A stretch of DNA of 64,000 nt from Sebastes aleutianus. Lineage: Eukaryota > Chordata > Actinopteri > Perciformes > Sebastidae. Positions within the stretch are counted from its first letter, which is position 1; the number at the start of each line of letters is the position of its first letter. Positions 26,185 through 39,584 of the stretch are shown piece by piece. The translations under genes and the position numbers were made by a program. The stretch lies in assembly GCA_916700875.1 (NCBI GenBank), contig CAKAKS010000062.1, positions 19,724,126 through 19,788,125 of the forward strand. Reading direction: 5' to 3'. The notes below the pieces were generated by a model, which searched no databases, was not told the origin of the DNA, and worked only from the letters and a program-made list of their open reading frames with translations.

Positions 26185-26440
26185 TCCAGCGCCCCATGAA
26201 GCGGCGAGGTTTGGGCGAGGTGTGCTGTAAAGCTCACAGCCTGAGCCCCAAGCCAACTTCACCCCGGGCCTTTCCAAGCCGACTTAGAGCTGGTCGTGAC
26301 TCATGGCCACGAAGGAAATGCACCCGGCGAGGGCCAGCCAGCACCGGGCAAAGGTCCCACGAGGGGATCCTGCACCAAGCAGCTGTCCTTGCCCTGCCGA
26401 GTTGAATCCCCCGGGCAGACTGTGCTGACCCCACCGGTTG
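26185..26440 (-). pseudogene. Degenerate 28S rRNA fragment (end of D1 core to D2 domain)
   Basis: Read on the minus strand, the segment begins with GTCTGCCCGGGGGATTCAAC, which follows the conserved 28S string before domain D2, and continues with a GGATCCCCTC-like D2 stem, GTGCATTTCC, CACGACCAGCTCTAAGTCGG and TTGGAAAGGCCCGGGGTGAA. These blocks are in the order of fish 28S D2, with many transitions (C to T or G to A), as expected of a dead copy. GC content is well above its surroundings. The identification rests on my memory of the 28S sequence; it is not a functional rRNA gene. Confidence 0.72.
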
Positions 26441-28130
26441 AGAAGTGTAGAAATATTTTCCGTTAACTATGAAATTGTGGCGGGCCGCATTTCACTATGT
26501 TAATGTGGTCAAAATCATCACTGAAACTCATGCCAATGGATTATCGGATTGCCAGATCAGTCTATATGAGAAAGGAAACAACAAGAAAGGAATACTCAAA
26601 TGCAGACCCTATTCTTTGTATCAGGGTTTCGCAAAGAATTAGATTCTATTTGAGGTGCCAGCCGTCTTCTTCTCTGTGTTTCTTTGCAGAGCATGTGTGA
26701 TTGTCAGCAGACCCTTCTCAGCAGAACAAACAGGTATGGGAGGGGTAGAGCGAGTGGAGATTGGGCACTGGTTATTCGATCGCGGATGGAGTCGTTCTCT
26801 CTGACGGATAAAAAAATGTTGATCAAAAAATGATAAAATGGGACGGCAAATATACTTTGGCAGGCGTTAATATACCTGAGCGGCCCACCCAAGTAAAGTC
26901 TATATGTGGGAAACACTGTGTATGTATGTTATATTATGCAATATTTGTCTAAATGTCATACACAAAACTTCGGACCATATCATAAATAAGTCCTTATCAT
27001 TTGGTGGATTTGCTGCGAGGGGCACCAGAGCCAAAATCTACCCAGCACACATCATGGCTGATTCTGGTGTTCTCATTTCTTGAGGGGTAATCTGATCAAC
27101 AGCACAGCCTCCGAAAAGCTTCATCTGGAGGACACGTGAAGGATGAATATTATAGCATATCGGTTTCTCTCACCTTCCATAATGTGTACCCTGCCACATC
27201 AGTGCTACAGTCTGTGCCATCTGCAACAACTCAAACAGCCAGTGAGCTTGGCAGGAGTTCAGGCTAGCCACAGTTGACTCTCCACCGCAGGGGGGCCATC
27301 TCTCAGACTGGTACAACACTTCTGGGCCCGGGCATTCGTTTCCCTTCACCACATCCCTCTTCATCAGCAAAACTTGGTGTGCTCCTCACTTAAAACTATG
27401 ATACTGCAGTCCCTGTTCCTTTAAATCCCTGTATCTCTCTCTCTCTCTGATTGTATAGCCTGAGTGGTGTAATGCTAGCGCAGCAGGGAGTTGGGGAGCA
27501 AAACAAACTTTGGCCACTTAACTAAATAGTATTCACAATGGTAAATTAGGCAGAAATACAGAAGTGGCTGCCAGCCATCCCACCCAATCAAACACATTTA
27601 CACACACGCAGGAAGAGCAGGAGGGTGTGTTTGTCCTCTGTGACTCATTATAGACCTGATAATAAGCAGAAAATGTAGGTGAATGGGCACAATTGTTAAA
27701 GGATACACTGGTTAATATTTACATGGCACTTTGTCTCCATCATATCCTATACTCCACAGCGCAGAGTGAGAAAGGAGGATTAATAGTCCCGCTTTCCCTC
27801 CCATTAATCCATGAAGACGCTATAGAGCTACTCCCCTCCTCCCTCTCTGCGTTTATCTTTCTGTCTTTTATATCCCCAATGACCCTGAGTTCAAAGTAGC
27901 GCTACAGAGCAGGGGTTGTGTTTGTACAGATGAGGGCTCTCTCTAGCTGCATCTGAAGGAAATGAGAAGGCAGAGTTGAAGTCTGTCAGCCCTCGTCTCG
28001 AAATAGCAGGTGGCAACGAAACTGAGAGAACAACAGAGTATGTGAGAATGACACGGAGGGTCTATTGCCAGGACAGCCTGGGCCTTTGGGATGAGTCAGG
28101 GAGACTCAGACTGCCCAAATAAAAAACACA
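26441..28130. other. Intergenic sequence, no gene seen
   Basis: A CT run occurs near 27434-27447. Frames are short. Confidence 0.4.
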
Positions 28131-28660
28131 GACTATAAAAAAGTGGACGTAGTCACCGTGACGTCAACCATTGTGGACTGACGCTTTGAAGCTTCGAGAT
28201 CAACATTTTGGCCTTCTTGGTTTTTGGCTGTCGTCATCTTGTTTTTTTACAAACAGAAGTGACACGAAAGGGGGAGTTAAGTACAACCGAACGCTGAATA
28301 CGACATTTTTAGGTGACAAAATGTTACAATTGACTTCCACATACTGAAAACACACTGTGAAAGTGTTAAAGTTCTACAACGACAAGGTAGCCACGCACTA
28401 AAGCATACCCTGCTTTATGGTCTATTATACTCTCAATGGGACCATAATTTACTAAATGAACATCATACTGTATTGAAGAAGACTTGAAACTAGTGATTGA
28501 GACCATAAACTCATGTTTACAATGTTTACTGAGGTAATAAATCAAGTGAGAAGTAGGCTCATTTTCTCATAGACTTCTATACAATCAGGCTTCTTTTTGC
28601 AACCAGAGGCCACTGGAAAAAATGCAAGTTTAAGGCACTTCCACATAACTTCACTTTTCA
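28131..28660 (+). repeat. Common teleost interspersed repeat
   Basis: It starts GACTATAAAAAAGTGGACGT and includes TCATTTTCTCATAGACTTCT and CTTCTTTTTGCAACCAGAGG, sequences seen in many percomorph genomes. Confidence 0.65.
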
Positions 28661-31600
28661 GGCCCGGAGGTTGCCCACTGCTACTAAATGAACAATTAAG
28701 TATGTTTTTTTTCCAGCAGACTGTTCATACTGAAGTAAGTGAAGGCCGGGCCGGTCTCAAGGCAACCCGTCAGCGGCTCCGTCACATCTCTGAAAACATT
28801 GCAGCAAATATCCAAACAGACGTTACCTGGATAAACTGACCACATATTGGGAATCTAGATAGTTATTTTCTCACATGAAAACATATCAAAACTTAATAAA
28901 GTAGCATACTAACAGCTTTTAGTCTAAATCAAAATCTCACAATACTGACGGACGGTCTCAAGGCACCCAGACGCAATGCATTGTGGGGCAGTCGAGTACG
29001 TACAGTTAGCTCACGTCTCATATAACAATTTTTGCTAATCTAGTATACATCCAGGCATTTTTCATTATACAAAATCAACATACTACATACTACAGTGTAT
29101 GAATAGTATGTTAGTACGCAATTTCAAACACAGCCATACACTCAGTCGCTTCAAACAACACATGCATGCACATGCAGACACTCTGGCACTGCCACAGTTG
29201 GTGCACATGAGCTTAGACTGCAGCCTGCAGGTTCATCTCAGCTTCCCTACGTAGCTCAAGTCAGTTAGCCAAGGTTCACTCCTCTGGACTGAACTCCAAG
29301 CGGATCGCACCAAAGGCATACTGCTACACTACACACCAATAACCAAGCAGCCAGTTGCCAACTCATGGATGGCTAACGTGCTGTGGTGTACTATCCAAGC
29401 TTGGCGCCCACATACATGCAGTACTGCCATCACTGGTCTATGCAACATCACAAATACGCCAGGCACGCACACAAAGCATGCAACATGAAGAGGCAGCTGA
29501 CCTGAGAGGATTGAGCTCGCTTCCAGGGTAGAAGCATTCAGTATCTAACACTCTCATGTACTACTAGCATATAGTACACCAAAGTACACACTCAGTGACC
29601 CCTCGAGACGCACACACACAGAGGACAAACTGGATCCATCTGTCTGTTGTACTGTAAGTGGCAGTCCACTACTGTACCATTAACCTTGGAGAAAGGAACT
29701 AATAAACGTGTGCTTTTTGTACCCTTTCCTCGTCTCTATTTAATTTGTCCTTTAAATGAAATTCCCCTGAGGTTCTTTGTCTGAGTAGACCTAAGAATAA
29801 TACAGGAACAGCACACTAATTCCACTGGTATTGTGTGTAACATTTGCAGGAATTGAGTAGAAAAAAAAAAAAGAAATGGAAAGCAGGTTACAGCAGAAAC
29901 AAAGAAATAATGCCTGCCAGTAAACAATGGTTTAGAAATCCATCTAAAAATAAAAAGGCTATCTTCCATCGACCTGACCCGGCATACAGGCATTTGTGCT
30001 TGAAAACGGTAAGTCACTGAATTTCACTTGACTCTGTTATCCAGCCACGAGCAGCGATGCAGGTCAAAGCGGCTGAACTTTGCAAGACAAAGCTACGAGT
30101 CGAGCAGGTTCCTTCTATTGCAAAAATAATCAATGCGGGTTGATGCCTTAACTTGCTGTTTGCAGTGTGTTTTATCTATCTATTATCGCAAGTGTCCCTC
30201 CCGTCCTTTGATCTCCACTAGTTTCAAGACTCGAGTAACGACAAAGAGAGAACGTGGGTGGGTAAAGAAAAAGGAGGTAACATAAGCAGCTGAGAGATTG
30301 ATATACATCCCTTTTTTTTTACTGATTATTATCTTGATCCAAATGGGCTAAATCAGTAAAAGCATGGACCAGCCTCTCCTCAGCCAGAATAACAAGTAAT
30401 AAAGGCAGAGCAAGAGAGAGAAGGGCAACAAGAAGAGCAAAGGGCAGCGAAGAGGGACTCCTGCTTCTAAAGGGTGAGCTTGTTAGTGAAAGGAGACGGC
30501 ATAAAAAGCACTGAACACATGCTCGAGCACTCGCCCACAAATGGATATAATAACACACATATTCTTGTGACAGGCGTAAGTGTCCCTGAGTATTCTCGAA
30601 GAATGCGTCCCTGTGACATCAATACAACTGTAGCGGTTACCGTGCCAGGCTTTTGCCATTTTGCCTGCCGTCCATTCTGCTCGCCAACCAATAGACCGAA
30701 CCTTGCACTTGGTGTGCGGAAGAATGGGAAGGGGGGAAGGAAAGAAAAACAAAAGCGATTGATATAAATGATCTGCCGGCCGAGAGAGGCCCCCAGGCAG
30801 GGGCGAGCGAAGGTCCGCTCGATACCAATTGATCGTGGGAGGCCCAGGCATTCGTCTTAATTCTGACTAATTAGGGCAGCGGCTGACGAGGAGGGGGTTA
30901 GAGGGACAAGTTGTTGGTGTGCGTGTGAATGTGTGTCTGTGCGTCAATGGGACCTCCCAGATTACAAAATCAAGCCCCCCCATGTTTACAAAGCGTGGAA
31001 CAAGTGGCGGATTAAGGAAATCAGTTTAGGAAACAACAACCGTCACCACATTAGTGTTGCTGCCAAAATAATTCCCCTGTCTTCAGTGGGTTGCCTGACA
31101 GGCAGGATGGGAGTAAATCCTTCTCTCGTTTTTTTTTTTTTATCTTGTTTGTGTGAGAACTGGAGATTATCTTGTGCCAGCACAAGTCTGGCCTTTGGTA
31201 GCCAAGAGGCAGCAGAAGAGAGATGCTTCTCCAGCCCCAGCCATCGCACAGATAGACATCAAAGCCTTTTAATTGGCAGGAAAGAAAAGTTGGGTTTTGA
31301 TCACCAAAACAATTGGGATAAAAAACATGATTTACTTGCATGGTCCTTCGGTGTGGAAAATGATGGGATGTGAGCTCCTGGTCGAGGGTGAAAGAGACAA
31401 ATCTGTGAACACCGGAGGCAACTTTAGTGTGCGATCCTACAGTAGTAAGAAACTTAAGAACAGGGGACGTGGGCTGGGAGGTGTCTCGGAGTTGAGAGGC
31501 GAAGCCCTTTTTAAAAATCGCAGCATTGAGCAGGTGCTGAGCTGCTGAAAGCCCGGCTTAGGCTCTGATTTCTATCTGTCACTCCCTGAGGATGTTAGCA

Positions 31601-33591
31601 GCGTGAAGTGGAAGGTGGCAGGATGGAGGTATCGCCATGAACGAGGGGCAGCAGCAGGGACAATTCTACCTGACTGGAGATCACAATCTGACAACAGAAA
31701 CACACACAGGCATTCATGTGAAGGTGCACGATGAGCCGGCCGCACGCAGCGCTGACCGCACAGACAAAAGTGACAAAATATCAGTGAGGAAAACTGACAG
31801 ACAGGCAGCGTATCTGTATCAGACAAGGTCCCATTGTTGAGGAGAGACAAAACAGCTCAGGCAGGCCGGGCTGACTTGCGCCCTTTGTCACTCACTCTCA
31901 TATAAGCCAGCAGAGACTGACAGATACACTTGAATATCAGCTCCTCGCTCTTGTTCTTTGACACATAAACTTCACTGCCCTTTCCACCTCCGGCACGCTG
32001 TTCCCCGCCAGCTATTCATATCCCGGGCCGCCTCGCTTTCGCCACCGGCCCCCAGTGGGCAGCGCTCTATCGGGGGTTCACGAACAGAAGCGCACGAACT
32101 AACGGTGGGTGTCTGGATCTCCTCACCCAGACTATAAATACCTCTTCGGCTCCAGACGTGGTGTCAGTCTACTCACATCAAATTAACCAATCGGGGCGGA
32201 CATGTCCCCTGAATTCGCTGCTCGTCAGCTCAAGTGTGATGTCCTAATGACTGGCTGGCCGTCGATACCGGTCCACATAACAGTGGGCCCAGAGGGGGAC
32301 AATTAGGGAGAGTGGGAGATGTTTTCCCTGATAAATGTTGTCACTGCTGGTATTGGTACTAATAAGCTGTAATTTGCAGTTGTAGACTCTGATGACACAC
32401 ACTGTAACAGCACAGACAGACAGATGGGTGAGCCCTACGAGGTTTACATGAAAGTGACACTAATGCTTTCAATAAGTCACGACGGTGGGATCCACACATT
32501 TGTATGCAGTGTTTGAGATCAGGCCGGTGTATCATTTTGAAAATAGGGATTTCAAGCAAAAATACCATTCGATAATCCCTGGGAACCATTCAATCATTCT
32601 TCGAAGGTCGCCCACGCCCTCCCGCAGCTGCTCCGTGGGGAGAGAGAACGAAAGCAGGGGAAACCAGTGTGTAGAGCCGGTACACTTTCAAATCTAACTC
32701 GATGAATTAAGGGTTTATTTTGACCAAATTGTTGGAACAGTGGAAAGACTAACCAAGACGGTTTTGGTGAGTTTTATTTTGTTTCTGTCAAGTTTGAATG
32801 AAGTGTGTTTTACGATGCTCTAACACTTGACCAGCTGATCTCCAGGTGAACTCTTGGGCACACACACACGCACACACACACACACACACACACAGCTGCA
32901 CTGACAGAAAAGAGCTGAACTGAACGTGAAACACACATTTTACCGCCGCCTGATAGTAATGCTACTACCAGACGGTGGAGGCTGCGACTATAAAAACAAG
33001 GGAAAATATATGTTTTTAAGATAAGACGATATTCACATAAACTATTACATTTTTTATAATTTAATGACCATTCGAAAATTTTAAAATTATGACCAATCCC
33101 TGATTGGAAATTCCCCAATTGTGCAGAAATGCGCTCTAGAAGAGAGAAAGTAAAACAAATGTCATCATCCAGTCCCATCAGGAGTTTTGTTGTGATGATT
33201 GCAGCGCAAATTTGGTAAAAACGGGATGAAATTGGTGGTGATATAGAATTTATAATTCTGTCAAGAGCTCACAGAAAATAATTGTATATTTAAAAGTTTT
33301 ATTTTAAGGTAAATATTAATTGAAGATTCTCAGCTGAAATTTTCTGCCCTATATTAGATTTAGCAGGTGGCCCTTCCTCTCAGGATGAATACCAAAAATA
33401 AAATTGCTATTTTAAGATATTAGGTTAGTGATAGGTCAGTTTAGGTACAGTATGTTACAAATGATCTGCTGAGATGTTAATTGGTGGGGCTCTCTATCCG
33501 GCACACGTCTTTGGAACACAGGACTCAAAATTCTTGTAGAGACTGATTATTGGTTGATCTATTATTTTTTTGGATTAATCAATTAATCATT
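28661..33591. other. Intergenic low-repeat region
   Basis: No recognisable exon. 30760-30900 and 31960-32330 are GC-richer, non-repetitive islands, the first with ACTAATTAGGG (homeodomain-like site). They are candidate regulatory sequence only. Confidence 0.4.
32859..32894. repeat. CA microsatellite
   Basis: CA dinucleotide run with one CG interruption. Confidence 0.97.
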
Positions 33592-33949
33592 TAGAGCTGC
33601 AACGATGAATCGATTTTTTTTAAACTATTCAATTAATCGCTAACTATTTTATTAATCGATTAATTGGGTTTTAGTCATTTCTTAAGAAAAAAAAGTCAAA
33701 GTTCTCTGATTCCAGCTTCTTAAATGTGAATATTTTCTGGTTTCTTTACTCCTCTATGACAGTAAACTGAATATCTTTGAGTTGTGGAAAAAACAAGACA
33801 TTTAAGGACGTCATCTTGGGCTTTGGGAAACACTGATCAACATTTTTCACCATTTTATGACATTTTATAGACCAAACAACTAATCGATTAATCAAGGAAA
33901 TAATCAACAGATTAATCTATGATGAAAATAATCTCTACTTGCAGCCCTA
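33592..33949 (+). mobile_element. hAT-type MITE, full length
   Basis: Ends TAGAGCTGCAACGATGAATC and TTGCAGCCCTA are inverted repeats. AATCATTTA stands on both sides, consistent with an 8-base target duplication. Same family as 372-693. Confidence 0.85.
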
Positions 33950-34059
33950 GAATCATTTAGTCTGTAGTAGAATATCAGAGTAATGACAAGTTCCCATCCC
34001 AGGTTATCAACGTTGAATACCACCAAAACCGCAAAAACAAAGGCCCATTAAATTTACAT

Positions 34060-34482
34060 TGACTATGTTTACATGCACAAAATATTACATTTTTGCCCTG
34101 TTCTGCCTTTGACCTGTTGATATCCAAGTCTTTCATAAAGTTTAAAAGTAGGTGTGTTTTTCCTTCCGATCAGAAATATGGGCTTTTCTTTTGTTTGTGT
34201 ACAACGCACAGAGCTGTCCGTAAACAGGCAAGAGCCAGTGTGTCGCCAGTGAGACGTATGTGCAGTATATTCCGAATGTGCAGTACATGTCCAATGAATG
34301 CTCCTAAAACCTGAATAATATCGACACACCCCACGTCTTAATCGGAAAATGCTCCATTCGGAATAAGGCCTAATTCAGAATATCCAAACGGAATATGCTG
34401 TTTATATAAACCCATATCAAATTCTGAATATTGTCATATTCAGAATAATAGTGGAATATTAGTGTGCATGTAAATGTAGTCA
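34060..34482 (+). mobile_element. MITE with 20-base terminal inverted repeats
   Basis: TGACTATGTTTACATGCACA at the left and the reverse complement of TGACTACATTTACATGCACA at the right differ at two of 20 positions. The interior has GGAATA/TATTC motifs and no coding capacity. Confidence 0.85.
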
Positions 34483-36627
34483 ATGATATGACAGAGGAAG
34501 CACTTTCACTTGATAAATTACCTTAATGATTAATCTATCATCAAAACTGTTGCAAGTAAATTTTCTGCAGATCAGACTATTGATTAATCAACTGCTGGTT
34601 TCAGCGCTGCTTGATGGCTCCTGATGGTTAGAGAAAAGACCGTTTGATGGATTTCCTCTTCAACATGCAAGAGTGTGTTGAGCTCTCTCCCATCAGAACA
34701 AAAAGCAGCTCTTCTCATTGGCTCTGAGCAGAGGGACCAGATGAAGAATAGAGGGCCAGAGAGACAGATCATCGTGCAGACACAGGTGGCGTGAGGCTGC
34801 GCCGCGCTGTCTGATGTGGGAGTGAGTGACGGCTACCAGCAGAGCAGGGTGGACTCAGCCCGTCAGCAGACGCGACACCAGCGCCAGTCTGCAGCACCGA
34901 CCAACGAGCAGCATGAACAACTGAGCTTAAGCCTCGCCGGACTGCTCTCCATCTCTCTCTCTCTCTCTCACTCCAACTTTTACTCTCCCCTCTGTGTCGC
35001 CGTCCTGCCAGAACAGCGATGGGAGGACGTGTATTGTTGTCAGCGTGGCAACCATAAACTGTCATGTGCTGTCAATATTTACCCTGATTTGAGTAGCCTT
35101 GTTAGGCAGTCATCTGACAGCAATTCATCTGATTACGGATTTATTCAAATGCGGCATAGGCGGGGAGAAAATCCATGGGAATTTGCTTCAGTGCATTTGG
35201 AGAAATATTGGGATATACTGGAGCGTGCATGTAAACACCTATACTGTCAAACATCAGCCTGACACTGTTTTGTACGGGAGAGAGGGGGGGGGGGGAATTG
35301 CATTCAGCCATCAACAGCAAAATAACAGTCATTTTAAAATGAGGTGACTGATGTGTCACAGTGGATAATAAGATGGCTGTGGGGGTTGTTTCCGCTGTCA
35401 GTAAGCAGACAACTCAGTCAGCGTTTCATGCATTCATTTACACAGACCCTTAAAAGTAGCCTAAGTACAGCTAAATCTACAGTATCCATTTCCTTTTCAT
35501 ATCATCTCTCAGAGAAGCCCCCAAAATCCATCCTTTATGCCCCGTACCAAGCCAGGTCTTCAATTTAATTCCCCATCTGTGGCCAGCTTGAAATATTAAC
35601 CAAGAAATGAGATCCGTGACCCTGAATACAGAGTGTGAAGCAGCGCAGGGAGCGGGAAGGAGACATGGCCTGATTCTGGGGCTAAGAGGCATGCTTTAGC
35701 AGGGGGAGGAGGCCTGGATCCCCTCCCCAAGTGGCATGGCTAAATATTTGCCCTCCTCCACTTGGCTGTCTAGACGCATCCACTCAGCCACCCTACCCAT
35801 CACTCCTCTGCTCTGCTCACAAGCGGCGAGAGCTGGCACGGCCAGCCAGGCAGGGCGCCAAACCCACGACAAAAAGTTTCTCAGCGCCGCCAGAGGTCAC
35901 GGAAGTTCAACAACCTGGAAAGAATGGGCTTCGCATTTTTAAAACCTCTGGGCCACCATTTGGGGAGTCAAACGCACACGGAGAGAAAAAAAACGCTGTC
36001 AAATGGTCTTTGTGCTTCCCGATGATTTGGAGAAAGGAACCCTCAGAACTCGACGAGCGGTCTCCGCGGACTTCCCCGCGTTAGTGTTCCATATTCATTA
36101 CCTTTTCTCCACATTCACATGGCAGGGTTTTAATTGCCTACGATTCAGACTAAAAAGCGAGATGAGCGGAGTGAAAGCACCATGCCTCCTGAGAGGGAGA
36201 TGTGGGAAGTCCACCACCAGCACACTCAACCTGATAGATGCATTAACTACTAATAAGAGCCCTCATTACGCATAACCAGATTATTCCCTCTGCTATCAGC
36301 TCAAGTTAATTTTTCTCCTCCAAAGAGACACACAGTCACCGGGCTCCAGCAAACTGATGAACCAGCACGCATCGCTGCTGAGCAGCCACTGAAGTTGAAA
36401 TCCAAGCAGTCCTGCACAGATCATTAAACAAGTCAAACAAAACAGCTTTAATTTGATGACTCCTCTTTATCCATCAGAGGTGTTAGACTTGAGTCACAAA
36501 TCTGGTAACTTCAGATTGCACAAGAGAAAATCAACACGAATCAGCTATTTGGCCTCAACACCACTGACTCATATCTTCACTTGTGCTTAAACTTTTTAAT
36601 TGAAATGACTTGACAGCATCCCTGAAC
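34483..36627. other. Intergenic low-repeat region
   Basis: No exon assigned. 35990-36290 (including CATATTCATTACCTTTTCTC and TTTTAATTGCCTACGATTCA) may be conserved non-coding sequence. Frames at 34816-35262 and 35731-36084 have no recognisable domains. Confidence 0.4.
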
Positions 36628-36853
36628 CAAAAATAGTGCAAAGTAACTTAGTACATTTACTCAAGTACTGTACTTAATTGCAAATTTGAGGTACTGTACC
36701 TGAATATTCACACTTTTTTAAAATCATTTTATTTTAATTTTCTTTATTCTATTTTGTCATATAATGCTACTGTAACTATATAATTTCTAAAAATGCAAAT
36801 TCATTTTTTTTTTTTAATTACATTCGGGGGATATATTGTACGTCATTTATTTG
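36628..36853 (+). repeat. 226-bp duplicated segment, copy 1
   Basis: Nearly identical to 37985-38209; the difference visible is in a poly-T tract. It starts CAAAAATAGTGC and ends CGTCATTTATTTG. The segment is itself a fragment of the ACTCAAGTACTGTACTT-type repeat seen at 41761-42319. Confidence 0.9.
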
Positions 36854-37034
36854 ACAGCTAGTTACTAGTTACTTTTCAGATTAAGATTTTACTTTAAAAG
36901 ACATATACAATAGGCGATATTGTTAAAGATTAAAACAGTGGTTCCCAGCCTTATTGGTTTGCAACCTTTTACAGAAAGCAGTTTTGCACCTGGTCAAGTA
37001 TTATTTAAATGTTATGACATTTTATAGATAAAAT

Positions 37035-37440
37035 TATGTATAAGTGGGCAAAAAATCCATTATAACCTTTCAGCATATTGTAATTCAAGTGTTCTGAGAG
37101 ATAACTAGACTTCTGCACCTCCTCATGGCTCTGTTTTCAGGCATTACAAAATCGAATTGGTCAATCACAGGTCCTTTTCTACTTCATTTGATACCCATCA
37201 AGTGAATGGAAGCATTCAGTTGCGTAAAATGCCACCAACAAAGCATTTTTATCAGACGCCACAGGCGTGTAGTATAGACACACTGTCAAACGTTTGGTGG
37301 CATCTCGGCACGCTGAACTGCCAACTCCGTCAAATACACCGCGCTCGACTCCACCACGCCACAGACTGTATGGGTTGTAGCTGCTGCGGTAGCGGGTCAA
37401 TCACACATCGCTTTCGGTGATTAGCCGCAAGCAAAACCAT
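37035..37440 (+). mobile_element. MITE related to 16992-17308
   Basis: It shares AACTAGACTTCTGCA, TCTGTTTTCAGGC and neighbouring blocks. Ends are not well defined. Confidence 0.6.
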
Positions 37441-37984
37441 ACAAATACGTTAGTCATTTGTTACTAGATCTGGGAACAAAAAGGATCGAACGCAAGAATC
37501 ATTTGACAGGATAAGATTCAATACTACTTGGTACTGGGTTATTTCAGTCAATACCGTAAAGGTATCGAGTACTGATTCCCAGCCCTGACGAACGTGCACT
37601 AAAAGCACACGCAGCCGGCCCGGCTATGGCAACAAAGCGAGGAGAAGCTCAGATTACAACACACACAGAGGGAGAGTGACTTCATTCTCTGCTCAGGTAG
37701 ACATTACTCCTCTATATCTTTACATAGCAAATAGTTGTTTGCTGCTATATTAATGTTCTGGATGTCGTGTAGAGCGCCTCTAATAAAAGGGCCTGAGTAC
37801 TTCTACCGCCACTGAATCCTATTAACAGTTATGCTTCCATTTGTAGCTCTGGTGAACCATAAACAAAGGGAACATGAAATCAGCGAGCCCTGCACACAGT
37901 AAATGTGGTGAGACAATCTTGGCAACCAAGATTTGATATCCTTAATGTTGTCTTGCCAAATCAATAAGCAATCAGCAATGTGTG

Positions 37985-38209
37985 CAAAAATAGTGCAAAG
38001 TAACTTAGTACATTTACTCAAGTACTGTACTTAATTGCAAATTTGAGGTACTGTACCTGAATATTCACACTTTTTTAAAATCATTTTATTTTAATTTTCT
38101 TTATTCTATTTTGTCATATAATGCTACTGTAACTATATAATTTCTAAAAATGCAAATTTTTTTTTTTTTTTAATTACATTCGGGGGATATATTGTACGTC
38201 ATTTATTTG
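37985..38209 (+). repeat. 226-bp duplicated segment, copy 2
   Basis: It is flanked by two perfect copies of TTGCCAAATCAATAAGCAAT, at 37953-37972 and 38207-38226, so this is the inserted copy. Confidence 0.9.
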
Positions 38210-38226
38210 CCAAATCAATAAGCAAT

Positions 38227-39118
38227 GGCAATCTGACACTGATGGATGGACAGAAGGAGTCAAACATTACTTAAGTCCGCTGACTTTACTGGGCTACTCG
38301 CTTTCTCTCTCACTTCTCTTATTACTTCTCTCTACTAACCACAGAAAGATAGAGTTTGTATGTCTGTCAAAGTGTGTGTGTGGGTGGGAGGGGGGCAAAA
38401 GAAGAGTCAGTGTGTGAGAGCCAGAGTAAGAGTGTGTGTACAGTATGTATGTGTGTGAGAGAGTGAGTTGTTAGAAGGGAATAAAAATAGAAGAACAGAT
38501 GTACAACACATTTACAGTGAACAATAAGAAATACAACATCACGTATTAATATTATTAGAATTATTATGTTGTGTGGTGGTCGTAATTACTGTTAGTGGCT
38601 TGTCCCTCACCGGGCGTCCGTCATTTCTCACAGGTTGGATCGCTGACGTCTTCTACTGTCCACTCTGAAATGATGAAAATGAATCACATTAATGGTACCA
38701 TAACTTCTATTTAGTGAAATATTACATTGCTGTAACAATGCCATTAATTTGATTTCACTTATAAGTATCTCCTCTAATGTAACATGTTGTGATGAGATGT
38801 TGTACATGTGAATCCAGGTCTCAGCACTACCACATCTCAAACTATTTAACAGGCTTATTCAATGGAATTACCATCATGTTAAACTTGGAGCTGTGATGTG
38901 ATGAGGAGGCAAACTGCTAGAGAAGATGAGGAAACATGCCTGTTACACATGCTGTTTTTCATTGCTCTGCACTGCCTGGTTGTTCTGGGCTCTGGTGGTT
39001 ATATTCTGTCACATTAACGTTGGGATAGAGGATATGTTGACAGAGAGAGGACATTGCACATTGAGACTGTAGGGCTTTTCTAAGGCTGGTGGCATTGGGA
39101 CATGAAGACAAGTGTGTA

Positions 39119-39168
<50 letters not shown>

Positions 39169-39584
39169 GAAGGAAAGGGTTGCCTGTGGAGCGGAGCATG
39201 TGGATGCCCACCCACTCAGCAGCCTCGCGGCCCTCGTCATTTCGCATCAATCCACAGCCCCTCAATATAAATAGGACAGGCGTCCTAAAGCTATGCAGTA
39301 CTAAGAGAGAGGCAATGGCATTATGCATCGACCCTGGGCCCCTCAGCTTGAAATATGACTATACGCCAGCCTGTTGTAATGGCACTTTCCCTAAAACTTG
39401 CACACCACTCTGTTAACAGGGCAATATTTTGTCAGTTAGTATACGTGAAATTAATGCACTCGTACTGCCTGCAATAATACAAGGCAAGTGAGCGCCGACG
39501 GACATCAATGAAACTGCAACTTTGAAGACCTACTTCCAATTTTTTTTACTTTGAAACAAGTAAAAATGTTTTTCCAAGAGTCAA
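38227..39584. other. Intergenic sequence with microsatellite
   Basis: No gene signal. A GT-rich tract lies at 38372-38465 and a long TG run at 39121-39165. Confidence 0.45.
39121..39165. repeat. TG microsatellite
   Basis: Uninterrupted TG dinucleotides. Cys/Val and His/Thr repeat peptides read from it are artefacts. Confidence 0.98.

Noticed and set aside
26196..26434. Small open frames on both strands in a GC-rich block
   Set aside because: The block matches the order of 28S rRNA D2 sequence on the minus strand, so coding is unlikely.
39080..39416. Cys/Val-rich and His/Thr-rich frames around 39.1 kb
   Set aside because: They are translations of the TG/CA microsatellite.
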